A stretch of 64,000 bases of DNA from Alphaproteobacteria bacterium (GTDB lineage Bacteria; Pseudomonadota; Alphaproteobacteria; Sphingomonadales; Sphingomonadaceae): NCBI GenBank assembly GCA_018823905.1, contig JAHJHL010000033.1, positions 31,938 to 95,937 on the forward strand, given 5' to 3'. This document shows, in pieces, positions 1 through 10,074 of the stretch. Position 1 is the first letter of the stretch, and each line of letters begins with the position of its first letter. Under the pieces are notes generated by a model. That model did not search any database. It worked only from the letters and a program-made list of their open reading frames with translations, and was not told where the DNA came from. Both the position numbers and the translations under genes were made by a program.

Positions 1-779
1 CCGGCGGTTCGTTTCAGATCCTCGGCGACGACGGCTAGCGGGGCACCGTTATAAACCAGCAGCCCGGTGCGCCAGCCACCGATACTGGCGACATCGACAT
101 CCTGCACGATCGGCGCTTGGCTATCGCCGTCGCGGGCCTCAATTGCTTTGCCAGCGACCAGACGGACCTTGTCGCGATCGGGGTTATAAAGAACGACGCC
201 TTCCGACACCGCGACCGATGTCTGCCGCTCGCGCCGGACGACGTTAAACGCAGTGCCCAGATCGACAATGCGGTCGCCGCCTGCTTCCACCACGAAAGGA
301 TCGTCGTCGCGGTGGACAACATGGAACATCGCTTCGCCTTCTTCCAGCCGGGCAAAGCGCGGGCGATCCTTGTCGATTTCGACCACAGAGCCGCCGTTGA
401 TATCGATCCGCGATCCGTCGGCGAGTTCGATCGTGCGATGTTCGCCCGCTGCCGTCTCGATCCGGTTGGCGTTGCCGAATGGGTTCAGCGTCGACAGGCC
501 GACAACCGCGACCAATGCTGCTGCTATAGCGCCGCCAAACCAGCCGCGACGCGAGGTGCGGCGCGGCGCGGTCGGCATTGCCGCTGGCAAGGGCTTGGCC
601 ACCGGGGGCAGCGCGTCGAGATCCTGATCGAGGCTCGCGATGGCATCATAGATCGCGGCATGTTCGGGATCTTCGCCGAGCCAGTCGGCAAAGCCGTCCC
701 AATCGTCGAACGCCGGGTCGCGCTGGCGGATCAGCCAGTCGACGGCGCGTGCTTCGGCGGGGTTGATCTCAGGACGCAT
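1..779 (-). CDS. FecR-family anti-sigma/sensor protein (C-terminus runs off window start)
   Basis: Minus-strand reading from ATG at 779: MRPEINPAEARAVDWLIRQRDPAFDDWDGFADWL...RRGWFGGAIAAALVAVVGLS...GEHRTIELADGSRIDINGGSVVEI, a typical FecR N-terminus, TM segment and FecR domain; overlaps the end of the upstream sigma gene. Confidence 0.85.
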   Translation of the reverse strand, partial: MRPEINPAEARAVDWLIRQRDPAFDDWDGFADWLGEDPEHAAIYDAIASLDQDLDALPPVAKPLPAAMPTAPRRTSRRGWFGGAIAAALVAVVGLSTLNPFGNANRIETAAGEHRTIELADGSRIDINGGSVVEIDKDRPRFARLEEGEAMFHVVHRDDDPFVVEAGGDRIVDLGTAFNVVRRERQTSVAVSEGVVLYNPDRDKVRLVAGKAIEARDGDSQAPIVQDVDVASIGGWRTGLLVYNGAPLAVVAEDLKRTA

Positions 780-1290
780 CGAACTGCCTCCGTAGCGCGG
801 CAAGCGTCGCATATACCTTGCGCAAATCGGCTTCGACGGTGCTCAGGCTGATCCCCATTTCGCTGGCTATATCGCGATGATTGGCTCCGTCGACGCGGAA
901 CCGGCGAAAGATGCGGGCAGGGCGTTCACCGGTACCCGTAATCGCCGCCTCGACCAGCAGCAGCTGCTCGCGCGAGATCAGCGCGGTCTCCGCCGACGGT
1001 TCGTGACCCGCCGCCGTCTCACCCCACGCCTGATCGCGCAGCGCGCTCTGCCGCGCCGAGCGATAACGGTCGAGCATCAGATTGTTCGCGGCGCGCATGA
1101 CATAGGGCAGGGGATCGGCAACCGGACCCATCGGGCGATCGGTCAACCGCATCCACAAATCCTGAAACAGATCCTCGGCAGCATCACCCGCGCCGCGCAC
1201 TTGCAAAAACCGGACGATCCGATCCCGGTTGGCGAGTAATACGCCTTCGATGCCTTGCACGGCGTCGGTTCGGTCTTGCGAACTGGTCAT
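769..1290 (-). CDS. ECF RNA polymerase sigma factor (sigma-70 family)
   Basis: DAAEDLFQDLWMRL (region 2) and FRVDGANHRDIASEMGISLSTVEADLRK (region 4); start chosen at MTSSQDRTDAV; stop overlaps fecR start. Confidence 0.88.
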   Translation of the reverse strand: MTSSQDRTDAVQGIEGVLLANRDRIVRFLQVRGAGDAAEDLFQDLWMRLTDRPMGPVADPLPYVMRAANNLMLDRYRSARQSALRDQAWGETAAGHEPSAETALISREQLLLVEAAITGTGERPARIFRRFRVDGANHRDIASEMGISLSTVEADLRKVYATLAALRRQFDAS

Positions 1291-1524
1291 GAATTGCTTG
1301 CTCTGGAACGCCATTTTCTGCCGGTTAGCGCCGCCCCGGCGCGCGCCATAGGTTCCCCTGATGCCGCCGTCATATAGCGCCCGTGTCCCGCCGCGCAACC
1401 GCGGCGCCGGGAAAGAGAGGAGAAGCAGTGCAAACATCGGTGCCTTCGTTCATTTCTGTCTAAGCAAGGGGGAGGCGGGGGTAGGGAGGGAGCCTCCCCC
1501 TTGCACGCGGGGCCGGCCGGGGGG

Positions 1525-4500
1525 CTAGAGGCCGACCCGCAGACTCGCACGGAACGCCCAACCGATGTGGTTTTGCTGTTCCTCCGCGGACATTTCGCCA
1601 GCGACCTGAAAGGCCGAGTTACCAGCGATGCCACGGAGACGGCCGACCCAGCCGCTCGTGCGATCTTCAGGAGTAAGGGTGAACGGCGTACCGTCCTTGA
1701 ACGACGCCGTGGTCGAGCCCAGCGTGCCGCCGACGATCTGGCGGCGACCGCCTTCGATTTCGAAGCGCGTCCACCCGTCATATTGGTCGAGACCGCCGAA
1801 ATCCATGCCGAGCGCAACGGTGCCGGAGACTGCCAGCTCATCGCTATCGCGGCCGAGGACCTTCAAGTCGAGCGCATCGCCGCCGCCGGTTTCCTGATAG
1901 CCCTTCTCGGTCAGCTTGAAATAGTCGACTGCGACCATCGGGCGGATCGTGATTCCGCCCGCATGGGCGTCATAGGCAAGCGAACCCGAAGCCGACCACA
2001 AGGTGCCGTCCCATTTCCCCTTCATCGTCTTTTCGATGTCATCGGCGCCCGCCTCGGCGCTGAAGATACGAGTTCCCTTCATCTTGATGGGCGCGCCCGA
2101 TACGCGAGCGTTCGCCATGAAGCCCTTGGAGCGCAGCCGCCAGTGCAGCGCGCCTTCGAACTGGCTGGTGGCGACCTCATTGGCGTTGCTGCCATTGCCG
2201 TCCTTGCCGCTGAGAAAGGCGATCGAGCCGCCGAAGTTGCCGGCGTCGCTTTTGATCTCGGCACCCAGCCCGATGCCCCAGCCGCTGACGTCATAGCTGG
2301 CGGTGTCGCCGACGCTCTTTGACGTCCCCCACACCGCCTGGTTGACCCAATAGCCCCATTTGCCTTCGTCCTGGAACGGTGCATTGGGATCCTGCAGGTG
2401 GCGCGAGAGCGCGCGCGAGCCCGACGTGACCGTTTCGAAAACACCGCCCTCATGCTCGGGCAGCATCTGGCCGAGCTGGTTGCGGAACTGATCGCCGTCG
2501 ACGATGCTCAGGAACACATCTTCGATCTTCTGATCGGCCACGACAGCGTCGAGCACCGCGTCAAACGCTCCGGCCTCGGAACGGTTGAGCCCGAGTTCGG
2601 TCGTGCTTTTGCGCGATACATCGACGATAAGCTGCGTGGTGTTCGAAGTCAGCGTGCCCTTGTACAAGAAGGGTAGCAGCGTCTGCGACGCGGTCAGGTT
2701 GCTCGCGCCCGTCAACGTACCCGCGGTCAACACGATATGCTGGCCTTCGGCGTCCTCGATGCTGGTAAGGCGGAGTGCGAGTTTCGATTCGGCGCCGAAA
2801 CTTGCGTTCCCGCTGACTTGCAGCGCCGTGCCGGTACTGCCGGTGTCGAGCAGCACGCCCAACACGCCCTTGTCGGTCACCGCCAGCGAAGAAATCGTTG
2901 TCGCGCCGGTCACGTCGAACGTCCCGCCGCTGACCGAGACGGCCAGTCCTTGCGCATTCGCCAGCGTACCCGAAAAGATCGACGTGCCGCCGATGTTCAG
3001 CGTATCGGCGCCACCGCCGAAATCGACAGCTCCCGTATATTTGGAGGTTCCGGCAAGGGTCATCGTATCGCTACCGGTGCCGAACCGCGCGGTCCCCGCG
3101 TAAGTCGCGTCACCCGACAGCGCGAGGCGGTTGTTGCCGGCACCGAAAAAGCTGTTTCCCTTCACCGAACCGTCGGCGATGTCGAAAACATCGTTGCCGC
3201 CGCCAAAGCGGACGTCGCCAATTATGCTCGGAGCGGTGACGCCCGATGCGACCGCAGTCTGCTTCACCGTCGCGCCAGTTGCATGCGCGGACAGATCGAT
3301 CGCTACGTTTCGGTCAGAGCTGGCCAGCGCACCGGTCGCGCTGATCGTTCCGCTGTTCTCCACGACATCGACATTCCCCGACAGGTCGACAATCGCGCGC
3401 GCCGTGCCATTGTCACCGCCGGTCTTCGCCGCGATCGTGCCGCTGTTGCGGATCAGCGCGACATCGCCGCCTGCTTCAACCAGCACTGCCGTGGCGACCG
3501 AGCCCGCGACATTGCCTGCGGTGGTCGCCTCGATCTTGCCTGCGTTGCGCAGTTCCGGCGTCGTCGCCCCGCTGCCGATCCGCACTGCGGTGGCCGCGAC
3601 ATCTTTCGACAGCGCCGAGACGCTGCCGGTCGCGCCGATGCCGATCCCGCCAGCGATAGTCACTGCGCCGCCCAGGCCACCGATCTGCATCCCGTTGCCG
3701 TCCTTGCCGGCATAGAGACCGTTGCCGATCACGCTGCCGTCGATGATCAGGCCGAGGCCCGTTCCGGTTCCGGCAACCGGACCGATCGTCACGCTTTGCA
3801 TGGCGGATCCGATGCGAACAGCCGCCGCCGACCCGAAGGAGCGCACCGCCGCGCTGCCTTCCTTGTCGTCGGGGATGCCGTCCTTATCCTCGTCATTGTC
3901 GGTGGTGCTCGAATCTTTGGGCGGAACCGCAAGAACGATACCGCCGGTCACATTGCCTTCGACGGACAGCGCCGGGCCACCGATCAGCAGATCGTCCGCA
4001 TCGAGCTTCGACGGATCGGCGGGCGGCGTCGTAAAGCGATAGCCGGTCGCGGTCAGGTTGCCCTGAACCACCAGCGCGCCGGTGATGTTGCCCGCCAGTC
4101 GCGCCGCCGTTGCGTCGAGGCCGGTGGCGGTGATCGTGCCGGCGAGGCGAACATTGCCCGTCACATCCTGTAAACCGACGCCGAGCGCGCGGTCGCCCAG
4201 CACAGTGATCGTCCCGTCATTGGTGAAGTTGCCGGTCAGGGGGCCGCCGAGGCGGATGCCCGCCGAATCATTACCCTCGATCGCGATCGATCCGCTGTTG
4301 ACGATATTGCCGGTAAAGGCACCCGCGGTGGCGATACCGACGCGGTTGCTGCCCAAGGCGAACGGCCCATCGATGTCGCCATCATTGTCGATGTCGGTCG
4401 GCGCATAGGGTTCGTCGATGATGATCTTGCCGGTCGCGGCGTTGGTGATCGATCCGACCGTCCCGGCGTTGGCGACGATGCCGCGCGCGCCATCGACGTT

Positions 4501-4737
4501 GCTGATTTCGATCGTGCCTTCGTTGATCACCTTGTGGTTGCTGTCGATGGTGACCGCAGTGCCCGTCGTCGGCTTCACCGAACCCGTCGAGGTGATCTTG
4601 ATATCGTCGGGCGCGCCCGACTTGATCGTCGACGTCCGCACTGGCGCGGTTGTCGCGGTGGTAATCGTCGTTTCCGCCTGGGCAGTCGTCGAAAGCAGGG
4701 CGGCCAGACAGGTGGTAGCCAGCAAGGTGTTGCGCAT
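1525..4737 (-). CDS. Autotransporter (signal peptide, repetitive beta-helix-like passenger, C-terminal autotransporter barrel)
   Basis: MRNTLLATTCLAALLSTTAQAE signal peptide; Gly/Ala/Thr/Asn-rich passenger; C-terminal WGYWVNQAVWGTSKS...barrel ending FRASLRVGL. Confidence 0.85.
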   Translation of the reverse strand: MRNTLLATTCLAALLSTTAQAETTITTATTAPVRTSTIKSGAPDDIKITSTGSVKPTTGTAVTIDSNHKVINEGTIEISNVDGARGIVANAGTVGSITNAATGKIIIDEPYAPTDIDNDGDIDGPFALGSNRVGIATAGAFTGNIVNSGSIAIEGNDSAGIRLGGPLTGNFTNDGTITVLGDRALGVGLQDVTGNVRLAGTITATGLDATAARLAGNITGALVVQGNLTATGYRFTTPPADPSKLDADDLLIGGPALSVEGNVTGGIVLAVPPKDSSTTDNDEDKDGIPDDKEGSAAVRSFGSAAAVRIGSAMQSVTIGPVAGTGTGLGLIIDGSVIGNGLYAGKDGNGMQIGGLGGAVTIAGGIGIGATGSVSALSKDVAATAVRIGSGATTPELRNAGKIEATTAGNVAGSVATAVLVEAGGDVALIRNSGTIAAKTGGDNGTARAIVDLSGNVDVVENSGTISATGALASSDRNVAIDLSAHATGATVKQTAVASGVTAPSIIGDVRFGGGNDVFDIADGSVKGNSFFGAGNNRLALSGDATYAGTARFGTGSDTMTLAGTSKYTGAVDFGGGADTLNIGGTSIFSGTLANAQGLAVSVSGGTFDVTGATTISSLAVTDKGVLGVLLDTGSTGTALQVSGNASFGAESKLALRLTSIEDAEGQHIVLTAGTLTGASNLTASQTLLPFLYKGTLTSNTTQLIVDVSRKSTTELGLNRSEAGAFDAVLDAVVADQKIEDVFLSIVDGDQFRNQLGQMLPEHEGGVFETVTSGSRALSRHLQDPNAPFQDEGKWGYWVNQAVWGTSKSVGDTASYDVSGWGIGLGAEIKSDAGNFGGSIAFLSGKDGNGSNANEVATSQFEGALHWRLRSKGFMANARVSGAPIKMKGTRIFSAEAGADDIEKTMKGKWDGTLWSASGSLAYDAHAGGITIRPMVAVDYFKLTEKGYQETGGGDALDLKVLGRDSDELAVSGTVALGMDFGGLDQYDGWTRFEIEGGRRQIVGGTLGSTTASFKDGTPFTLTPEDRTSGWVGRLRGIAGNSAFQVAGEMSAEEQQNHIGWAFRASLRVGL

Positions 4738-5133
4738 CGGTTTCCTCTTGTGATCTGGGCCGGATGTTGTTCCGGCGACAATCACAAGACGGAGCAGGTG
4801 ACGCGCAGCCTTGGAAAAAGGGTCAGACTTTTGGCAGTGACGTTCGCATCGATGCCGTCGCCATTGATCAGCAGCATTTTGCCTGAGTCCGTCGTGTCGA
4901 ATATTGACGGCCGACCCGAAGCGAAATCTGTTGCGTGATCGGAATGATGCACTGGTTATCGTTGCGACACGGGCGTCGGAACCCTATCCGACTGAACAGA
5001 CATTATATCGATCGCCCAGCATGAGCTAACCTGCGATCCGTCGCGGAATTGCGTGCTTGTCGTGCGGTCTGGTTTCACGCGATAATGTCGTTGCCAGTTT
5101 CGATCGTTTTGCGAACACCGCTCTGGAGGACTC

Positions 5134-6336
5134 ATGAAAGGCTTTGCACTCGGGCTCGCCTTATCGCTTGCATCCATAAGCACAACTGCGTCGGGTGAGG
5201 CGCCGCGCAGCATGGGCGTTTTCGTGGACCCGGATAGCACGACGGCGCAGGCCGCCTCGCGGCTAGAGGGGCAGCCGCGGCACGACGCCATGCTATTGTC
5301 GCGTATCGCATCGGCGTCATGGTTCGCCGGTGGCACGCCCGAAATGGTTGAAGCCAGGGTTCGCGACATCGTTGACCGCGCAACTGCTACTGGACAGACT
5401 CCCATCCTCGTCGCTTACAACATTCCGTTCCGCGACTGTGCGCTCTATTCGGCAGGGGGGGCGTCCGATAGCGCTGCCTATCTTGCGTGGGTCAAGGGTT
5501 TCGCCACCGGTATTGGCAAGCGCCAAGCCGTCGTCATTCTTGAACCCGATGGCCTTGGCATTATTCCCTGGCACCGGACGCTCGACGGAACGCTCGAACA
5601 TTGCCAGCCCCAAGGACAGGACGGCCGGGCTTCCGATGCGCGATACGACCAACTGCGCGGGGCGGTCGCGATCCTCGCTGCCTTGCCCAATGTGCGCGTG
5701 TATCTCGATGGAACCGGCAGCAGTTGGCTCGCGCCTGGCGAAGCTGCAAATCGGCTGATCAAAGCCGACGTTGCCAGCACCGCGGGCTTCTTTCTCAACG
5801 TGTCAAATTTTGAGAGCGACGCGCGCGTTGTTCCTTATGCGCGCTGGGTCAGCGACTGCATCGCACTTCTCACGCGCGGTGGCATCGACCCGCGCGACTG
5901 TCCCAGCCAATATGCGCCTGCCGATTTCAAGGATCATACGACATGGCGTGCGACCGACGCAGCATTTGACCGATTGTTCGAAAAGGCCGCGCTACTGCGC
6001 GATCCCGCATCGCAAAAACATGCGGTGATCGATACCAGCCGCAACGGAAGGGGATCGTGGCACCCGCCGACCGGAAAATATTCGGATGCCGAGGTCTGGT
6101 GCAACCCGCCCGACCGCGGATTGGGTCGCCGACCGACATTGGAGAGCGGCAATCCCTATGTCGATGCGTTTCTGTGGATCAAGATTCCTGGCGAATCCGA
6201 CGGACAATGCCATCGCGGACGCGGTGGTCCGGCGGATCCCGAACGCGGCGTTGCGGCGCCGCCAGCGGGGTCGTGGTTTCCGGAACAGGCGCGCGAACTG
6301 ATCGAATTTGCGAACCCGCCGATTTCACAGGATTGA
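5134..6336 (+). CDS. Glycoside hydrolase family 6 (cellulase/cellobiohydrolase-like)
   Basis: GVFVDPDS...ILVAYNIPFRDCALYSAGG...VVILEPDGLGIIP...FFLNVSNF...VIDTSRNGRG...WCNPPDRGLG, characteristic GH6 motifs. Confidence 0.9.
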   Translation: MKGFALGLALSLASISTTASGEAPRSMGVFVDPDSTTAQAASRLEGQPRHDAMLLSRIASASWFAGGTPEMVEARVRDIVDRATATGQTPILVAYNIPFRDCALYSAGGASDSAAYLAWVKGFATGIGKRQAVVILEPDGLGIIPWHRTLDGTLEHCQPQGQDGRASDARYDQLRGAVAILAALPNVRVYLDGTGSSWLAPGEAANRLIKADVASTAGFFLNVSNFESDARVVPYARWVSDCIALLTRGGIDPRDCPSQYAPADFKDHTTWRATDAAFDRLFEKAALLRDPASQKHAVIDTSRNGRGSWHPPTGKYSDAEVWCNPPDRGLGRRPTLESGNPYVDAFLWIKIPGESDGQCHRGRGGPADPERGVAAPPAGSWFPEQARELIEFANPPISQD

Positions 6337-6360
6337 TTGGCGGCGGGACCGGGACTTTGA

Positions 6361-7389
6361 TTATTCGGCGGAGGACGGCGCGGCAGTCGAAGCACGAACC
6401 AGCAATTCGTGCAGATGGTCGCGTCGTCGCGGCGCGTCGGAATCGGCGTCCCCGTCGAGCATGGCAATGAGCCGGTTTGCCGCGTCCCATGCCATTTCGC
6501 GTACGGGTTGATGGACAGTGGTGAGCGGCGGCCAGGCGGTTCGCGACACTTCCGAATTGTCGAAGCCCGCGACCGAGAGATCCTGCGGAACGGACAGGCC
6601 AAGGTCGCGCGCCGCCGCAATCGCGGCGACCGCCATGTCGTCGTTCTGGGCAAGAATCGCGGTGGGGCGGACAGGGCGGTCGAGGAGCTCCAGCGCGACC
6701 CGGTAACCGACGTCGTAGGTGAAGTCGCCCGTGCCGACGAGCGAATCGTCGATCGCAACCCCCGCTTCGTCAAATGCCTGCCGATAGCCCTCCAGGCGCC
6801 CCCTGCTTGCGGCGTGCGATGGATCGCCAAGGATGATGCCGACGCGCCGGTGTCCGAGCGATAGCATATGCGCGGCAACAGTATGGCCGGCGGCGACCTC
6901 GTCCATCGCCACGACCAGCCCGCGATCAAGATCGCTGTGCGGCGTGATACGGGCGTAAGGAAGCCTTTGCCGTTCGATCATGTCGAGCAGCACGGGCTGG
7001 TCGCAGGCGGGCGGCGCCAGCAGTACCCCGTCGAGTCCGGCGCGCAGGAGCAGCTTGCCAAGTTCTTCCGGCCGACTCGCGACGTGATTGAAAGGAAGCA
7101 CGACGAGACGGTAGCGCTCGTTCTCAAGGCGGCCGAGCGCGCCATTCTGGAGTTCGACGACATAGCTCGGGCTAGGGCGTTCGTAAGTCAGACCAATCAG
7201 GTACGATCGCCGCGCGATCAGGCTCTGCGCGGCGAGGTTGGGATGATAGTCGAGCGCGGCCGCGGCCTCCTTGACCTTGCGGCGTACCGCTTCGCTGACA
7301 TGGGGGGCGTCGTTGAGGGCGCGCGACACCGTCTTGGGGGTGACCCCGGCGACCCGCGCAATATCGACGATCGTTGATCGTTTCGAAAT
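6361..7389 (-). CDS. LacI-family transcriptional regulator (probable ATT start codon)
   Basis: HTH ISKRSTIVDIARVAGVTPKTVSRALNDAPHVSEAVRRKV followed by periplasmic-binding-like domain; no ATG/GTG/TTG between the upstream in-frame stop and the HTH; ATT at 7389-7387 preceded by GGAG with 6-nt spacing. Confidence 0.85.
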   Translation of the reverse strand: MSKRSTIVDIARVAGVTPKTVSRALNDAPHVSEAVRRKVKEAAAALDYHPNLAAQSLIARRSYLIGLTYERPSPSYVVELQNGALGRLENERYRLVVLPFNHVASRPEELGKLLLRAGLDGVLLAPPACDQPVLLDMIERQRLPYARITPHSDLDRGLVVAMDEVAAGHTVAAHMLSLGHRRVGIILGDPSHAASRGRLEGYRQAFDEAGVAIDDSLVGTGDFTYDVGYRVALELLDRPVRPTAILAQNDDMAVAAIAAARDLGLSVPQDLSVAGFDNSEVSRTAWPPLTTVHQPVREMAWDAANRLIAMLDGDADSDAPRRRDHLHELLVRASTAAPSSAE

Positions 7390-7488
7390 TTCCGTCTCCG
7401 ATCAAGCAGGTAGCTCGCCTTGCGGCGTTGCCGCCGCGTCCCACGCTTCCCCTTTAGCGCCTCTATTGACTTCTGTCGAGAATCGACG

Positions 7489-7522
7489 GTAAACGTTGAC
7501 CGACAAAACGGTAAACGTTTAC
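7489..7522. promoter_or_regulatory. Pair of LacI-family operator-like sites upstream of the GH3 gene
   Basis: GTAAACGTTGAC (7489-7500) and perfect palindrome GTAAACGTTTAC (7511-7522), starts 22 bp apart, in the lacI/GH3 divergent intergenic region. Confidence 0.7.
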
Positions 7523-7540
7523 ATAAATAGGGAGAGGGAA

Positions 7541-10051
7541 TTGAGTCTGTCACGCGCAGCAGTCTTGGCGCTGGGGGCGACGTCGCTCGTCGCGCTCCTT
7601 GCCCCCAATTTTATCGAACGCGCCGCCGCCCAAACGGCTGACGCGGCAATGAATGCGCTGGCCACACCCGAAAACTGGCCCGCGCGCGCCGTGACGGTTG
7701 TTGCCGATCCGGCGGTGGAACGCCGGGTGGACGCGCTGCTGGCCGCCATGTCGATCGAGCAGAAGGTCGGGCAGATCATCCAGGCCGACATCGCCAGTGT
7801 CACGCCCGACGACGTTTATCGCTATCATCTCGGCTCGGTGCTCAACGGCGGCAATTCGGATCCGGGCGGGCGCTATAATGCGCCGGCGAAGGACTGGCTG
7901 GCCGCCGCGGACGCCTTTTACGCCGCGTCGATGAAGCGTCATGGCACGCTGCCCAGAATCCCGGTGATCTGGGGCAGCGATGCGGTCCACGGCCACAACA
8001 ATGTCGTCGGCGCGACGCTGTTTCCGCACAATATCGGGCTGGGCGCAGCACGGAATCCCGATCTCATCCGGCGGATCGGCGCCGCGACCGCGATCGAGAT
8101 GCGCGTGACCGGGCTCGACTGGACCTTTGCCCCGACACTGGCCGTCGTCCGTGACGACCGCTGGGGCCGCACCTATGAGGGCTTTGGCGAGACCCCCGAA
8201 ATCGCGACCAGCTATGCTGCGCCGCTGATCGAAGGTTTGCAGGGCCGAATCGGCGACAAGGACTGGCTGCGCGGGCCGCATATTGTCGCCACCGCCAAAC
8301 ATTTCCTCGGCGACGGCGGCACCAGCGGCGGCAAGGATCAGGGCGACGCCGTGATGCCCGAAGCGCAACTCCGCGACCTGTTCAGCCCGCCCTATCTCCC
8401 TGCGCTCGACGCGGGCGTGCAGTCGGTGATGATCAGCTTCTCGAGCTGGAACGGCGTAAAAATGCATGGGCATCAGTCGCTGATGACCGGCGTGATGAAG
8501 GACCGCTGGAATTTCGACGGCTTTCTCGTCGGCGATTGGAACGGCCATGGCCAGGTCGCCGGCTGCACTGCCACCGATTGTCCGCAATCGGTGATCGCCG
8601 GGCTCGATATGTATATGGCGCCCGACAGCTGGAAAGACCTGTACCGCACCACGCTCGCCCATGCGCAGAGCGGAACGTTGCCGCTAGAGAAGCTCGACGA
8701 CGCGGTACGCCGTGTCCTGCGCGTCAAGGTCCGCGCCGGCATGTTCGAAGCGGGCAAGCCGTCGTCGCGACCCTATGGCGGCCGGTTCGAACTGCTCGGG
8801 AGCAAGGAGCACCGCGCCCTGGCGCGCGAGGCGGTGCGCGAATCGCTCGTCCTGCTTAAAAACGCTGGCGGATTGCTGCCGCTCAAGGCGGGTAGCCATA
8901 TATTGGTCGCGGGCGACGGCGCCGACAATCTGACCAAGCAGACCGGCGGCTGGACGCTCAGCTGGCAAGGCACCGGGACCAAGCGCAGCGATTTCCCTAA
9001 TGCCCAGTCGATCTGGGAAGGGATCGACGCGGCGGTCAAGGCCGCTGGCGGTACCGCGACCCTGTCGGCCGATGGCCGTTACGCCCGCAAGCCGGACGTC
9101 GCGATCGTCGTGTTTGGTGAGGATCCCTATGCCGAATTCCAGGGCGATCGTCCCGATGTCGGCTATGACGACGCCAAAAACCTGGCCTTGCTGCGTTCGC
9201 TCAAGGCGGCGGGTGTCCCGACGGTTTCGGTGTTCCTGTCGGGGCGCGCCATGTGGGTCAATCCCTTCCTCAACACGTCGGATGCGTTCGTCGCGGCCTG
9301 GCTGCCGGGATCGGAAGGCGGCGGCGTGGCGGACATTTTGTTCGGCAAGGCCGATTTCCGCGGCAAGCTGCCCTACAGCTGGCCGCGATCGAGCGATCAG
9401 ACCGCGGTCAATATCGGCGACGCCAACTATGATCCGCTGTTTGCCTATGGCTATGGCCTAACCTTCGCGGACAAGGGCGATCTCGCACCGCTACCCGAAC
9501 AACGCGCAACCGCGGCGATAGAGGATCCCGGCACTCTGTTCGCGGCCGGAAAGCCGGGGAGCGGCCGCCGCATGTTGCTAGGCGCGCCCGGCGCGCTGTC
9601 GACCAATCCCGGCCCGCAATTGATCGAAGCGCGCGCCGCCGACCGGACAGCGCAGGAGGATTCGGTACGTCTCCGCTGGACGGGGGCGGGGCATGCCGTT
9701 GCGACAATTGTCCAGGACACGCCTGCCGATCTGACCCGCCAGACCAACGGCGACCTCGCGCTGGAACTTGAGTTAAAGGTCAACGCGGCCCCGTCCGCCG
9801 ACGTCAGCCTCCTGATGGGATGCGGCGCGAGCTGTGCGGGGGGCATCCCGGTGCGCAGCCTGCTCACGGAAGCAGCGAAATCAGAAAAATGGACGCGCAT
9901 CGCGGTGCCGCTGCGCTGCTTCGAAAAGGCCGGGGTCGACATGGCCCGCGTCGAGACGCCGCTGACTTTCGCGACTGCCGGCAGTCTCGACATCACCTTG
10001 TCCTCGGCGCGCATCGTCTCGCCGTCGGGCCCACAACTTGCATGCAAATAA
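7541..10051 (+). CDS. Glycoside hydrolase family 3 beta-glucosidase (exo-1,3/1,4-beta-glucanase-like), TTG start
   Basis: MSIEQKVGQIIQADIASVTP...IPVIWGSDAVHGHNNVVGATLFPHNIGLGA...VATAKHFLGDGGT...FLVGDWNGHGQV; gggagaggga RBS before TTG at 7541. Confidence 0.93.
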   Translation: MSLSRAAVLALGATSLVALLAPNFIERAAAQTADAAMNALATPENWPARAVTVVADPAVERRVDALLAAMSIEQKVGQIIQADIASVTPDDVYRYHLGSVLNGGNSDPGGRYNAPAKDWLAAADAFYAASMKRHGTLPRIPVIWGSDAVHGHNNVVGATLFPHNIGLGAARNPDLIRRIGAATAIEMRVTGLDWTFAPTLAVVRDDRWGRTYEGFGETPEIATSYAAPLIEGLQGRIGDKDWLRGPHIVATAKHFLGDGGTSGGKDQGDAVMPEAQLRDLFSPPYLPALDAGVQSVMISFSSWNGVKMHGHQSLMTGVMKDRWNFDGFLVGDWNGHGQVAGCTATDCPQSVIAGLDMYMAPDSWKDLYRTTLAHAQSGTLPLEKLDDAVRRVLRVKVRAGMFEAGKPSSRPYGGRFELLGSKEHRALAREAVRESLVLLKNAGGLLPLKAGSHILVAGDGADNLTKQTGGWTLSWQGTGTKRSDFPNAQSIWEGIDAAVKAAGGTATLSADGRYARKPDVAIVVFGEDPYAEFQGDRPDVGYDDAKNLALLRSLKAAGVPTVSVFLSGRAMWVNPFLNTSDAFVAAWLPGSEGGGVADILFGKADFRGKLPYSWPRSSDQTAVNIGDANYDPLFAYGYGLTFADKGDLAPLPEQRATAAIEDPGTLFAAGKPGSGRRMLLGAPGALSTNPGPQLIEARAADRTAQEDSVRLRWTGAGHAVATIVQDTPADLTRQTNGDLALELELKVNAAPSADVSLLMGCGASCAGGIPVRSLLTEAAKSEKWTRIAVPLRCFEKAGVDMARVETPLTFATAGSLDITLSSARIVSPSGPQLACK

Positions 10052-10074
10052 CAAGACAAACTAGGGAGGATGTT

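Noticed and set aside
2737-4173. 478-aa plus ORF (and others) over the autotransporter
   Set aside because: Arg-rich shadow ORF opposite a repetitive passenger domain.
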